Assembly (NCBI RefSeq): GCF_035621355.1
Contig: NZ_CP141769.1
Coordinates: 1,674,001-1,738,000, forward strand
From: Thiobacillus sp. SCUT-2
GTDB lineage: Bacteria > Pseudomonadota > Gammaproteobacteria > Burkholderiales > Thiobacillaceae
Direction: 5' to 3'
Length of the DNA: 64,000 nt
Position 1 is the stretch's first letter. Each line of letters opens with the position of its first letter. Below, in pieces: positions 14,390 to 26,152 of this stretch. Under the pieces are notes generated by a model. That model worked only from the letters and a program-made list of their open reading frames with translations. It was not told where the DNA came from and made no database searches. The translations under genes and the position numbers were made by a program.

Positions 14390-14424
14390 TGACCGTTGGC
14401 CGGGCTGCCCCCGGCCAACGGTCA
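14390..14424. repeat. perfect 15-base inverted repeat (hairpin)
   Basis: TGACCGTTGGCCGGG (14390-14404) pairs perfectly with 14410-14424 around a 5-base loop. There is no T-run on either side. It sits between convergent genes, where it may act as a weak bidirectional stop or an mRNA 3'-end stabiliser. Confidence 0.6.
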
Positions 14425-14456
14425 GTGGTTCTGAGAAGAATCCGACTATGCCAACG

Positions 14457-14484
14457 GCGCTTCGACAAGCTCAGCGCGAACGGT
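14457..14484 (-). repeat. fourth, inverted copy of the dispersed repeat
   Basis: Read on the minus strand this is ACCGTTCGCGCTGAGCTTGT followed by CGAAGCGC, the same unit as the third copy in the 14253-14356 cluster but inverted. Together with the third copy it brackets the 15-base hairpin. Confidence 0.85.
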
Positions 14485-14507
14485 GCTCAAGCAAACCGCC
14501 GTGCGCC

Positions 14508-16475
14508 CTATTTCCCCCCAGCGGGCGCAGCCACCCGCCCCTTCCGCTCCGCCGCAAAGAACCGCTCCACCACCTCCAGCTTCCTCGTCCGCGTCATCGC
14601 CGGCAGCGCATTCAGCAACAAGCGCCCATACGGCTTGTCCGCCAGCCGGGTGTCGCAGATCATCAAGACGCCGCGGTCGGTCTCGGTGCGGATCAGCCGC
14701 CCGGCGCCCTGTTTGAGCGTGATCGCGGCATGCGGCAGCTGGTAGTCCATGAAGGGCTTGCCGCCGCTCTTCTCCAGATGCGCGATGCGCGCGGCGACGA
14801 CGGGGTCATCCGGCGGCTGGAACGGCAGCTTGTCGATGATGACCACCGACAGCGCATCGCCGGGCACGTCGACGCCTTCCCAGAAGCTCTGGCTGCCGAG
14901 CAGCACGGCGTTGCCGGCCTGCTGGAAGCGGGCGAGCAGCTCGTTCTTCGGCGCCTCGCCCTGCACCAGAAGCGGGTAGTCCCAGCCGCGGAACTTGAAC
15001 GCGGCTTCGAGCAGGTCGCGGGCCTTGTCGAGCGCACGCAGGCTGGTGAAGAGGATGAAGGCGCGGCCCCGGCTGATTTCCAGCACCGGCAGCGCGGCAT
15101 TCACGACCGCCTCGGTGAATTCGGGCGTGTTGGGCGCGGGCAGCCCCTGCGGCACGTAGAGCACGCCCTGGCGCGGGTAGTCGAAGGGGCTGTCGACGCA
15201 GAGCGTGGCGGCCTCCTCGATGCCGAGCCGCGTCTTCAGGTGGGTGAAGTCGCCGCCTACCGCAAGCGTGGCCGAGGTCAGGACCCACGCCTGCGCGCGC
15301 TCGGTGAGCTTGGCGCCGAACATCGCGCCGACCGACAGCGGCGTGGCGTGCAGCAGCAGCGAGCTTGGCGTCGTTTCGAGCCAGCGCACGCGCGGATGGT
15401 CGGGTTCGTCGTCGCGCTGCCAGCTGGCCAGTGTCGCCTGCACGTTCTGGGCGCGCTCGAAGCAGTTCTTCAGGTCGGCGTCGCGCTCGGCCTGCGTCTC
15501 CAGCAGCTTCGCCAGGTCGTCGAGCGCCGCGCGCATGTGCTTCAGGGCATCCGGCCATTTTTCGTAGCGCGCCAGGTCCGCCGCGGTCGCCTTGAGCGGA
15601 TTCTGCGGGAACACCAGGCGCAGGTCGCGCGCGGCTCTGGCCAGGTCCTCGGCGGCGCGGCGCAAGGCCGGGAAGTCGCCCGCCTTCACCGCCGCGACGC
15701 GCTTGCTGTCACCGGCCAGATCGAGCAACTGTCCGACCGACACCGTCTCGCCGAAAAACTGCGCCGCAGTCTCGGCAAGCTGGTGCGCCTCGTCGAGGAC
15801 CACGGTGTTGCACGCGGGCAGCAACTCGGCGACCCCTTCGTCCTTCAGCCACAGGTCGGCGAAGAACAGGTGATGGTTGACCACGACGACCTCGGCGTCG
15901 AGCGCGTTCTTGCGCGCCTGCATCACGAAGCAGTCCTTGAAGTGGCTGCACTCGCTGCCGAGACAGGTGTCGCGGCTCGATACCGCGTAATGCCAGGCGT
16001 TGGCGTCCTCGGGAATCCCCTCGGCTTCGGCACGATCGCCGCTCGAGCTGGTCTCGGCGAAGCGCGCGATCTTCTGCAGCCAGGCCGCGTCGTCGCGCTG
16101 GGTGAAGCGGCCGTCGGCGAGGTTGCGCTGCAGGTGATGGTGACAGACGTAATTGGCGCGCCCCTTCAGCAGCGCGACCTTGACCGGCGACTTCAGGGCG
16201 CGGCGCGCCGCCGGCAGGTCGCGGTGGAAGAGCTGGTCCTGCAGCGCCTTGGTTCCGGTCGAGATGACGACCTTGCCGCCCGAGAGCAGCGCCGGAATCA
16301 GGTAGGCCAGGGTCTTGCCGGTGCCGGTGCCCGCCTCGGCGAGCAGCACCTGCCTGTCCGCGACCGCCCGTTCGACCGCCTCGGCCATGGCCAGCTGCTG
16401 CGGCCGCGCGCGCCAGCCCGGCAAGGCCGCGGCGCACGGCCCCTCAGGCGAGAAGAGGTGTTTCAGGTCGACCAT
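14508..16475 (-). CDS. DinG/YoaA-type iron-sulfur DNA helicase
   Basis: 655 residues. It is an XPD-like superfamily 2 helicase, 5'-3' direction in this family. Walker A is AEAGTGTGKT (46-55) and Walker B is DEAH (228-231). Four cysteines that fit an Fe-S cluster are C111, C171, C176 and C182. Late helicase motifs include LLGSQSFWEGVDVPGDAL and GAGRLIRTETDRGVL. Length and motifs fit YoaA/DinG of Proteobacteria, which act in repair and R-loop or stalled-fork processing. I cannot separate DinG from YoaA by eye. Confidence 0.92.
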   Translation of the reverse strand: MVDLKHLFSPEGPCAAALPGWRARPQQLAMAEAVERAVADRQVLLAEAGTGTGKTLAYLIPALLSGGKVVISTGTKALQDQLFHRDLPAARRALKSPVKVALLKGRANYVCHHHLQRNLADGRFTQRDDAAWLQKIARFAETSSSGDRAEAEGIPEDANAWHYAVSSRDTCLGSECSHFKDCFVMQARKNALDAEVVVVNHHLFFADLWLKDEGVAELLPACNTVVLDEAHQLAETAAQFFGETVSVGQLLDLAGDSKRVAAVKAGDFPALRRAAEDLARAARDLRLVFPQNPLKATAADLARYEKWPDALKHMRAALDDLAKLLETQAERDADLKNCFERAQNVQATLASWQRDDEPDHPRVRWLETTPSSLLLHATPLSVGAMFGAKLTERAQAWVLTSATLAVGGDFTHLKTRLGIEEAATLCVDSPFDYPRQGVLYVPQGLPAPNTPEFTEAVVNAALPVLEISRGRAFILFTSLRALDKARDLLEAAFKFRGWDYPLLVQGEAPKNELLARFQQAGNAVLLGSQSFWEGVDVPGDALSVVIIDKLPFQPPDDPVVAARIAHLEKSGGKPFMDYQLPHAAITLKQGAGRLIRTETDRGVLMICDTRLADKPYGRLLLNALPAMTRTRKLEVVERFFAAERKGRVAAPAGGK

Positions 16476-16594
16476 GTCCAGGCTGCATCCGGGCGGCAGT
16501 GTAACATCCGGGCTGGCGCGGCGCCGTCGTTCCGGCTTCAGTTTCGCCCCGATGCTGCCGTTAGGAAATTGGACCTTGCCCCCCTGCTTTCGTC

Positions 16595-17446
16595 ATGCGC
16601 CTCCTCCTGCTCACCCTGCTGCTGTCGGTATTGCCGGTCACCACCCACGCAGCCATCGTCCGGCAGGACATGCGGCCGGGGATTCCCGCGACGGCCGAAT
16701 ACCTGATCGGCGAGCGCAGCAAGCCCGCCGTGCTGCTGCTGCACGGTTTCCTGCAGACCCGCGAGTTCGCCACCGTCGCCACGCTGTCACGAAGCCTCCA
16801 GGATGCGGGCTACACCGTCCTGCTGCCGACGCTCAGCCTCAACATTCCGAACCGCTCGCAAAGCCTCGCGTGCGAGGCGGTGCACAAGCACAGCCTGGAC
16901 GATGACCTGGCGGAGATCGACCGCTGGGTGAGCTGGCTGAAGATGCACGGCCAGCGCAACATCGTGCTGGTCGGGCACAGTTTCGGCAGCCTGCAGCTGC
17001 TGATGTACCTGAATAGCCACCCGGACCCTGCCATCAAGGGCTATATCGGCGCATCGCTGATCGAGGCCCAGGTGCCTGTCCCCCGCGCGGACCTGATTTC
17101 CGGGCTCGAGGCCGCGATCGCCGCCGGACAGCACCGACTCGTGACCGGTTCGCTCTCCTTCTGCCGGCACTATGCCTCCACGCCGGAGGGGCTGCTGTCC
17201 TACGTACGCATCGACCAGCCGCGGCTGCTGGCTGCCCTGAAGCAGGCGCCGGTCCGCACCCTGCTCATCATGGGCGACGGCGACACCATCATCGGGCGCG
17301 GCTGGCTGAAAGCCCTGCAGCACATCCGGACGCCGATGGTCATCGTCCGCGGCGCAAGCCATTTCATGGACGGCGAGCACGAGTTCGACCTGCAGGACAA
17401 CGTGCTCGCATTTCTCGCCACGCTGTCGCAGGCACCCGCCCGATGA
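16595..17446 (+). CDS. exported alpha/beta hydrolase
   Basis: 283 residues with a clear signal peptide (MRLLLLTLLLSVLPVTTHA). The alpha/beta-hydrolase fold shows LLLHGFLQTREFA (oxyanion region), the nucleophile elbow GHSFG with S129, a likely acid at GDGDTI near 218, and a histidine at GASHFMDG near 254. The substrate is unknown; a periplasmic esterase or lipase-like role is inferred. The last 4 bases overlap the start of the GGDEF-EAL gene, so the two are translationally coupled and may belong to one sensory or envelope pathway. Confidence 0.8.
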   Translation: MRLLLLTLLLSVLPVTTHAAIVRQDMRPGIPATAEYLIGERSKPAVLLLHGFLQTREFATVATLSRSLQDAGYTVLLPTLSLNIPNRSQSLACEAVHKHSLDDDLAEIDRWVSWLKMHGQRNIVLVGHSFGSLQLLMYLNSHPDPAIKGYIGASLIEAQVPVPRADLISGLEAAIAAGQHRLVTGSLSFCRHYASTPEGLLSYVRIDQPRLLAALKQAPVRTLLIMGDGDTIIGRGWLKALQHIRTPMVIVRGASHFMDGEHEFDLQDNVLAFLATLSQAPAR

Positions 17447-19713
17447 AGTGGCCCGGCACCCTCTCCATCAAGCAGATCGCGCTCGGCTTCATCACCGGCC
17501 TGATGGTGCTGGTGAGCCTGATCGGAGGTTTCGCCGCCTACCAGACGCGCGCGGTCACCCGCAGCCTGGAATTGCACGACGAGAACGCGGCCTACGCCGA
17601 ACTCAAGGCCGCGGCCCAGCGCCTGCTGAGCCAGGCCGAGAAGCAGGCCGCCAGCCTGGCCGACTGGGACGAGACCCGGCAGCAGCTGGTCCTGCCCGAG
17701 TACTACAGCTACTGGCGCGACCAGCGGGTCTACGAAAGCGGCATGCTGTCGGGACGTTACGTCCGGGCCGCGCTGTATACGACTGCCGGCCTGCCGCTGG
17801 GCCCGGCTCCGGCCAACGTCCACCTGCCGGCGCGACTGCCGTTCCGGCTGCCGCTGAAGGCGCCCACAAGCTGGCTGGCCGGAGAATCCGGCGGGCCGGT
17901 GCTGTATCGCGTCTTCCCCATCTTCATCGAGGCACGGCAGCCGACGCCGCTCGGCTACGGGCTGATCCGGCTGGAGTTCATGCCCGCGCTGCGGCACCAG
18001 ACCTTTCAGTTCACCGATGTCGCCAGCGTCGCCCTGACGCTCAAGCCCGGCGAAACCTTGCGTGCGGACGCGCTGCCGGCAAGGCTGACGTTCCGCGCGC
18101 TTCCGGATCCCGACCGCCTGCGCTTCCAGACCATCCTGTCCCGCACGCTGCTGGCCTTCCTCGTGCTGCTGCTGGCGACGGCGCTGATCGGCTTCGTCGC
18201 CTACAGCCGCCTGCTCGTGCGTCCGCTGCGACGGCTTTCCGCGGATATCGATGCCATGCAGCAGGGGCGCTTCAGCCCGGATCACATACGCGCGCAAGGC
18301 ATGCGCATCAGCGAGCTCGAGAACGTCCGTCGCTCGCTGTACGACTACCAGCTGCAGCTGCGCGCGCTGCACGGTTCGCTGGAAAGCCAGAATCGCGAGT
18401 TCCATTCCCAGGCGCGCCGGGACGCACTCACCGGCTGCCACAATCGGCGCGCCTACGAGGAGGACTGGGAAAGCTTCCGCGAGGAGGTCCGGAAGACGCC
18501 GCAGGATGTTGCCTACCTGCTGTTCGATTGCGACCGCTTCAAGGCAATCAACGACACCTACGGCCACGCCAAGGGCGACCGCGTGCTGACCATCATCGCC
18601 AGCGCGCTGGTGATGGCGCTGCGCGCCAACGACCGGCTGTACCGCCTGGGCGGCGACGAATTCGCCACCTTCCTGTCGCGCGCCACGCCCGCGCAGGCCA
18701 AGCAGATCGCGCAGCGCTGCCAGAACCTTCTCGACGCCGCCGCCTTCAGCGATCTCGGGATCAACGAGCCGGTCGGCATCAGCATCGGCATCGCGTTCTG
18801 CGGGGCGGACGCGCTGAATCAGGTCGACGAGCTGCCCAAGCAGGCCGACATCGCCATGTATACGGCCAAGCAACCGGGCCGCAACCGCATCGCGGTCTAC
18901 GGCGAGGATACCGAGCGCGCCTCGCAAACGCTGGTCGCCAGCCGCGAGACCAGCGCGCTGTTCCAGGCGCTGGCCGCCCCGGGCATGATCGAGATGCACT
19001 ATCAGTCCGTCCACGCCCTGCCCGGCCGCCAGGTCGCCTATTACGAAGCCCTGGCGCGGATCCGCTACCACGGCGACCTGATCATGCCGTCGGCCTTCCT
19101 GCCGGTCGTCAACAGCCGGCGGCTCGAGGCCGAGTTCGATCGCGCCGTGCTGCGGCAGGTCGACGCCGACCTTGCCTCGCAGCAGCTGGCGCCGGGCGTC
19201 GGCCTGTCGATCAATCTGTCGGCGCAGAGCATTTCGCATCCGGAAGTCGTCTCGCAACTGCTGGAGCTGTCGCGGCACAACGCCCGCCACCCCCTGATGC
19301 TCGAAATCACCGAGACCTCGCTCATCACGCAGATGGTCGAGGTAAGCACCTATCTCGACCTGCTGCGCACGGTGCGCTACCGCATCGCAATGGACGATTT
19401 CGGAACCGGCTACTCCCCGCTGCGCTACCTGGTCGACCTCCCCGTCGACGTGGTCAAGTTCGACATATCGCTGGTGAACAAGCTGGCCCAGGACAACCGC
19501 GCCGGCCGCGTGGTGGCCGATTTCGCGCGCATGATGATCGACGCCGGCTACTCGCTGGTGGCCGAAGGCGTCGAGAGCGATGCCATTCTGGAAAAGGTCG
19601 AAGCGCTCGGCATCGCGCATGTGCAGGGCTACCTGCTCAGCCGGCCGCTCCCGCTGGCGGAAGCCGCCGCCCGCCTCGCCGGCCAGGACACCGGCGCACC
19701 CTGCACCGCGTGA
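17443..19713 (+). CDS. membrane GGDEF-EAL c-di-GMP enzyme with CHASE4-like sensor
   Basis: 756 residues. Membrane segments at about 10-32 and 228-250 enclose a periplasmic domain with an ASLADWDETRQQ motif of the CHASE4 type. The GGDEF domain has GGDEF intact at 403-407 and an inhibitory RxxD (RAND) five residues before it. The EAL domain keeps E535 (EALARI), the catalytic ITETS and DDFGTGYS motifs, VKFD and VAEGVES. Both halves look competent, so the direction cannot be predicted. Coupling to the exported hydrolase suggests the periplasmic domain senses something linked to it. Confidence 0.92.
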   Translation: MKWPGTLSIKQIALGFITGLMVLVSLIGGFAAYQTRAVTRSLELHDENAAYAELKAAAQRLLSQAEKQAASLADWDETRQQLVLPEYYSYWRDQRVYESGMLSGRYVRAALYTTAGLPLGPAPANVHLPARLPFRLPLKAPTSWLAGESGGPVLYRVFPIFIEARQPTPLGYGLIRLEFMPALRHQTFQFTDVASVALTLKPGETLRADALPARLTFRALPDPDRLRFQTILSRTLLAFLVLLLATALIGFVAYSRLLVRPLRRLSADIDAMQQGRFSPDHIRAQGMRISELENVRRSLYDYQLQLRALHGSLESQNREFHSQARRDALTGCHNRRAYEEDWESFREEVRKTPQDVAYLLFDCDRFKAINDTYGHAKGDRVLTIIASALVMALRANDRLYRLGGDEFATFLSRATPAQAKQIAQRCQNLLDAAAFSDLGINEPVGISIGIAFCGADALNQVDELPKQADIAMYTAKQPGRNRIAVYGEDTERASQTLVASRETSALFQALAAPGMIEMHYQSVHALPGRQVAYYEALARIRYHGDLIMPSAFLPVVNSRRLEAEFDRAVLRQVDADLASQQLAPGVGLSINLSAQSISHPEVVSQLLELSRHNARHPLMLEITETSLITQMVEVSTYLDLLRTVRYRIAMDDFGTGYSPLRYLVDLPVDVVKFDISLVNKLAQDNRAGRVVADFARMMIDAGYSLVAEGVESDAILEKVEALGIAHVQGYLLSRPLPLAEAAARLAGQDTGAPCTA

Positions 19714-19720
19714 GCGGGCG

Positions 19721-21400
19721 TCAGTGCTTGCCCGACCGCCAGATCGAGAAGATGATCCAGAGGCTGTTCAGGAACGCGATCATGAACCCCAGCAGGCCGA
19801 AGAAGGGCAGCCCGAACAGCTGAGGCCCGCCTTTCACCGTCATGATGATGCTGGAGCCGACGACGAGCGACGCGGTCAGGATGCCCATCGTCAGCCGGTT
19901 GCTGGCACGGTCGAGCTGCTGCCCGAAGTGATCCAGCCGCTTCAGGTCGAGATCGACGCGGACCCGCCCGCGCCGCACGTCCCTCAGCAGATGGCGCAGG
20001 TCGCGCGGCAGGTCGGCGAGGACTTCGAGCGTCTCCCGCACGCTCTTGCGCCCCCGCGCCAGCAGGGCCTGCGGCGTATAGCGCTGCTGGATGACGCGCT
20101 CGACGAAGGGCGTCACGTGGTCGATCATGTGGAATTCCGGATCGAGCTGCTGCCCCAGGCCTTCGAGCGTGATCAGCGTCTTGAAGAGCAGCGTCAGGTC
20201 CGCCGGGAGGACCAGGTTGTTGTCCCGCATCAAGGCCGTGATGTCGTTCAGCAGCGCACCGATCTTGACGTCCTTGAGCTGCAGGTCGTCGTAGCTCTGC
20301 AGCAGCTCCGCCACGTCGTACGCCAGCCGGTCCTCGTCGCCCACCGTATCGCCGCTCCAGTCGAGCAGCACCTGCAGCAGCGCCTGCTCGTCCTTGCGCG
20401 TCAGCGCGTGCAGCAGGTCGACGATCTGGTTGCGGCGGCGATGGGTGAGCATCCCGACCATGCCGAAGTCGATCATGCCGATGCGGTTGTCCGGCAGGAA
20501 CAGCACGTTGCCGGGATGCGGGTCGGCATGGAAGTAGCCGTGCTCCAGCACCATGCGCAGCACGGCGTCGGCGCCGCGCGCCGCCAGCAGCTTCGGATCG
20601 AGGCCCTGCGCGCGCAGCTTGTCGGGCGCCACGCCGGTGACGCCGTCGATCTCCTCCTGCACGTTGACGCGGTCGTTGGTGAATTCCCAATAGACGCGGG
20701 GAATCTTGACCAGGGGTTCGCTGGCGAAGTGGCGGGCGAACTGGTCGATGTTGCGGGCCTCCTTCACGAGGTCGAGCTCGCGGTTCAGCGAGCGGCGGAA
20801 CTGCGACACGATCTGCACCGGACCGTAGCGCCGCGAATCCGGCACCTCGCTCTCGAGCAGGCGGGCGGCATGCTCCATGATGCGCAGGTCGGCGCGGATC
20901 ACGTTCTCGATGCCAGGACGGCGGGCCTTGACGACGACGCGCGTGCCGTCCTTGAGGCGCGCGCGATGCACCTGCGCGATCGACGCCGCCGCAAGCGGAA
21001 CCGCCTCGAACTCGGCGAACACCGCCGCTGGTTCGCCGCCGAACGCGGCCACGAGGTCGGCGTGCAGGCTCTCGTAGGGCACCGCAGGAACGTGGCTGTG
21101 AAGCTTCTCGAATTCCGCGATCCAGTGCGGCGGAAACATGTCGACGCGCGTCGACAGCACCTGCCCGAGCTTGACGAAGGTCGGGCCCAGTTCCTCCAGC
21201 GCGCGCCGGATGCGGACCGGCGCCTCCAGCTGGCTGATTTCGCTGGTGCTTTGCCAGTGCAGCACCCGACCCGCACGCTCGAGCACGCCGCTGATCCCCA
21301 GCAGGCGCACCAGGTCGCCCCAGCCGTAGCGGATCATCACCGTGGCGATTTCATGCAGGCGCGGCAGGTCGCGCATGACCGAGATGGTTTCCCAGAGCAT
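19721..21400 (-). CDS. ABC1/UbiB-family atypical kinase
   Basis: 559 residues. Diagnostic features are the KxGQ motif (VKLGQVLSTRVDMFPP), the Ala-rich loop AAASIAQVHRA, the Lys-bearing VVVKARRPG, HADPHPGNVLFL and the metal-binding IDFGMVG. Two C-terminal membrane helices follow (LTASLVVGSSIIMTV and FGLLGFMIAFLNSLWIIF). UbiB supports ubiquinone synthesis as an ATPase. The N-terminus (IATVMIRYGWGDLVRLLG) differs from canonical UbiB and no ubi genes are adjacent, so this may be a paralogue with another lipid role. Confidence 0.88.
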   Translation of the reverse strand: MLWETISVMRDLPRLHEIATVMIRYGWGDLVRLLGISGVLERAGRVLHWQSTSEISQLEAPVRIRRALEELGPTFVKLGQVLSTRVDMFPPHWIAEFEKLHSHVPAVPYESLHADLVAAFGGEPAAVFAEFEAVPLAAASIAQVHRARLKDGTRVVVKARRPGIENVIRADLRIMEHAARLLESEVPDSRRYGPVQIVSQFRRSLNRELDLVKEARNIDQFARHFASEPLVKIPRVYWEFTNDRVNVQEEIDGVTGVAPDKLRAQGLDPKLLAARGADAVLRMVLEHGYFHADPHPGNVLFLPDNRIGMIDFGMVGMLTHRRRNQIVDLLHALTRKDEQALLQVLLDWSGDTVGDEDRLAYDVAELLQSYDDLQLKDVKIGALLNDITALMRDNNLVLPADLTLLFKTLITLEGLGQQLDPEFHMIDHVTPFVERVIQQRYTPQALLARGRKSVRETLEVLADLPRDLRHLLRDVRRGRVRVDLDLKRLDHFGQQLDRASNRLTMGILTASLVVGSSIIMTVKGGPQLFGLPFFGLLGFMIAFLNSLWIIFSIWRSGKH

Positions 21401-21482
21401 CGTGGATTCTTGGAATCAGGAATTCCGAGAGTCTAGCCGAAGCGGCGCGCCGGCAGCATGTCCGCGGCCGGAAGGAGGAAGA

Positions 21483-22169
21483 TCAGTGGCGAAGGCGTTC
21501 GCTCTGGCGCTTGAGGGCATCGGACAAGGCGTCCAGGATGCCGCTCGCCACCTGGGACAGCCGCTCGGTCGCCGCACCGGCCGACTCGCCCAGCCCCGCG
21601 CGTCCGGCGGCGCCGCTCGCCTTGACGCCGCTCGCCAGGCGCTGCAGCGCCTCGCGCACCTGTTCGCCGGTGCGGGTGCCGCTGTGCTTCAGATGATCGC
21701 TGAGGTGGCCGAGCTCTTCCTTGAGCTTGCCGCCCGACTGGCTGGCCGTCTGCCTGAGCGTGTCGACGATCTGCGTCTCGAGATCGCGCAGTTGCTCGAG
21801 GCTTGCCTTCAGCTCGTTGTCCTTGAATGCCCGCCCCTGCTCGACGGCCTCCTTCAGCGTGTAGGACGCCGCCTGCGCCGCGCTGCCCACCGCCTCGTCC
21901 AGGCCGGAAACGGCCTGCCTGAGACCCTCCTTGATCTCGCCGCCGCGCGCGCTCAGGCCGTCGCCCACGCCGGACGCGATCGCCTCGACGAGCGCGCGGA
22001 TATCGTTGAGCGCCACACGCCGCTCGTGCAACGCACGCGCCGTCAGGTCGCGCACCCGCTCATGCAGGTCGGGCGCCGTCGCCGCCGCGGCCGCTTCCTC
22101 GCGCAATTGCGCCAGCTGGGCATTTTCAGGGATACTGGACTCGGAAACTGGGGGGTGCGCATCGCTCAT
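21483..22169 (-). CDS. helical hypothetical protein (DUF6781-like)
   Basis: 228 residues, no cysteine and no signal peptide. It is almost wholly predicted helix, with heptad-like Ala/Leu patterns (LHERVRDLTARALHERRVAL; VREALQRLASGVKAS) and repeated Ala/Gly-Ser stretches, like apolipoprotein or phasin-type amphipathic proteins. I believe it belongs to the DUF6781 group but cannot confirm that here. No function can be assigned. It has its own upstream gap and diverges from the NlpC/P60 gene. Confidence 0.75.
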   Translation of the reverse strand: MSDAHPPVSESSIPENAQLAQLREEAAAAATAPDLHERVRDLTARALHERRVALNDIRALVEAIASGVGDGLSARGGEIKEGLRQAVSGLDEAVGSAAQAASYTLKEAVEQGRAFKDNELKASLEQLRDLETQIVDTLRQTASQSGGKLKEELGHLSDHLKHSGTRTGEQVREALQRLASGVKASGAAGRAGLGESAGAATERLSQVASGILDALSDALKRQSERLRH

Positions 22170-22246
22170 GGTTTTTCCTCCTCGAAATCAAGATTGATGC
22201 CGTTTTGGCCGTCATTTCACTCCAACTATAGAGCAGATTGCTATCG

Positions 22247-22732
22247 ATGAAGCCCGCCCTGCTGTGCTCGATGCTGGCCGTGCTGCTGGGACAGCCGGCC
22301 CAGGCCGCGCCGTCCGTCGACGTCTCGATGTACGCCGTGAGCCTCGTCGGCAGCCCCTATCGGCTGGGCGGAAGCACGCCCGACAGCGGCCTCGACTGCA
22401 GCGGCTTCGTCGACCACGTCTACGAGCAGGTCGCCGGCATCAGGCTGCCGCGCGACAGCCTGGCGATCAGCGAAGCGACGCAGCCGCTCGACCCCGCCGA
22501 CCTTCAGCCCGGCGACCTGGTCTTCTTCAATACGCTCCACCGCGCCTACTCGCATGTCGGCATCTACCTGGGCGAGGATCGCTTCGTCCATGCGACGAGC
22601 AGCCGCACCGGCTCGGTCATGGTGTCGAGCCTCGCCGCGCCCTACTGGCGCGCGCACTTCGACGGCGCCCGCCGGGTCGTCCTGCCGCAAGGCGCAGCGC
22701 CGGACACCGCCGCCGTCGAAGCGTCGCGTTGA
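22247..22732 (+). CDS. exported NlpC/P60 (C40) peptidase
   Basis: 161 residues from the ATG at 22247. A TTG 9 bases upstream is less likely. A signal peptide (MKPALLCSMLAVLLGQPAQA) leads to a single NlpC/P60 domain. The catalytic cysteine is in GLDCSGFVDHV, the histidine in YSHVGIYLGE, and the third polar residue near FVHATSS. These enzymes cut peptide stems of peptidoglycan in the periplasm. There is no SH3 or LysM targeting domain, as in small proteobacterial members. A TATAGA box about 20 bases upstream may be its -10. Confidence 0.9.
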   Translation: MKPALLCSMLAVLLGQPAQAAPSVDVSMYAVSLVGSPYRLGGSTPDSGLDCSGFVDHVYEQVAGIRLPRDSLAISEATQPLDPADLQPGDLVFFNTLHRAYSHVGIYLGEDRFVHATSSRTGSVMVSSLAAPYWRAHFDGARRVVLPQGAAPDTAAVEASR

Positions 22733-22807
22733 GCCCCGTCGCAGCACCGCCCGCCGCGGGAACCCCCGCCCGCGCGCAACGATGAATCCGGCCAACCCGC
22801 CCAAGTC

Positions 22808-25348
<2,541 letters not shown>

Positions 25349-25397
25349 CTCGGCGGGAACGGCGCGTAGGATTAAAATGGATTTCTGGAGCTTTGCC

Positions 25398-26102
25398 ATG
25401 ATGCGCCTCTCTGCCTTTGCCATTGCCGCCCTGTGCGCCATGCCGGTGCTCGCCGCCGAGCCACCGGCAGCCGCTGCGTCGCCGGCGGCGGATGGCTGGA
25501 TCAACGCCACGCCGACGCCGTACGGCCCGCTGCTGATCCAGCAGGCCCCCCCGCCGCCCCACCGCGACTACCAGATGAACCGGGTGCTGACGCCGGAGGA
25601 GAAGAAGCGCTGGTTCGACATGGCGATGCCGGGTATCGCCAGCCTGATGCAGATGGACGCGCGCGAGGCGATGAACTACTTCGCCGTCAAGTACAAGGTC
25701 CGCCCCGGGCTGTCCTTCGACCAGGTGGTCGAATCGATGATGCTGCGCGCCAACCGGGACAATCTGAAGCTGGTGGGCTCGAACCTGATCTGGAAGGAAT
25801 TCCGCGCCACGCTGCACGACGAAACGGCGCCGCGCGTCGAGGTTTACAGCTTCTGCGACATCGCCGTCGGCCGCGAACTCATGAAGCTCGTCCCCGAAAT
25901 CGTCGTCTTCCTGCCCTGCCGCATCGCCGTGATGGAGGATGCCGACAAGAATATCTGGGTGCTCACGCTGGACTGGGACGCCACCTGGCTCGACCAGGCC
26001 GGCCGGCAGACGGGCATCACGCCGGAATTGCGCAAGGGAGTGATGGAAATTCGCGACAAGCTCGACGACGTGATGCGCGCCGCGGCCAACGGCGAGCTAT
26101 AA
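25398..26102 (+). CDS. exported DUF302-domain protein
   Basis: 234 residues from the ATG at 25398, chosen because GGAG lies 7 bases before it and the product starts with a signal peptide (MMRLSAFAIAALCAMPVLA). Residues about 110-205 match the DUF302 fold: PGLSFDQVVESM, EVYSFCDIAVGRELM and IVVFLPCRIAVMED. DUF302 proteins are small, often periplasmic and of unknown function. Two cysteines, one in each motif, are conserved-looking. It may be co-transcribed with the next gene. Confidence 0.8.
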   Translation: MMRLSAFAIAALCAMPVLAAEPPAAAASPAADGWINATPTPYGPLLIQQAPPPPHRDYQMNRVLTPEEKKRWFDMAMPGIASLMQMDAREAMNYFAVKYKVRPGLSFDQVVESMMLRANRDNLKLVGSNLIWKEFRATLHDETAPRVEVYSFCDIAVGRELMKLVPEIVVFLPCRIAVMEDADKNIWVLTLDWDATWLDQAGRQTGITPELRKGVMEIRDKLDDVMRAAANGEL

Positions 26103-26152
26103 ATCCGAGCCTCACCCCGAAAAAAAACCTGAATGACGCCGGCGGCGGCGGG

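Noticed and set aside
14390-14424. The 15-base hairpin as a rho-independent terminator
   Set aside because: No T-run follows on either strand.
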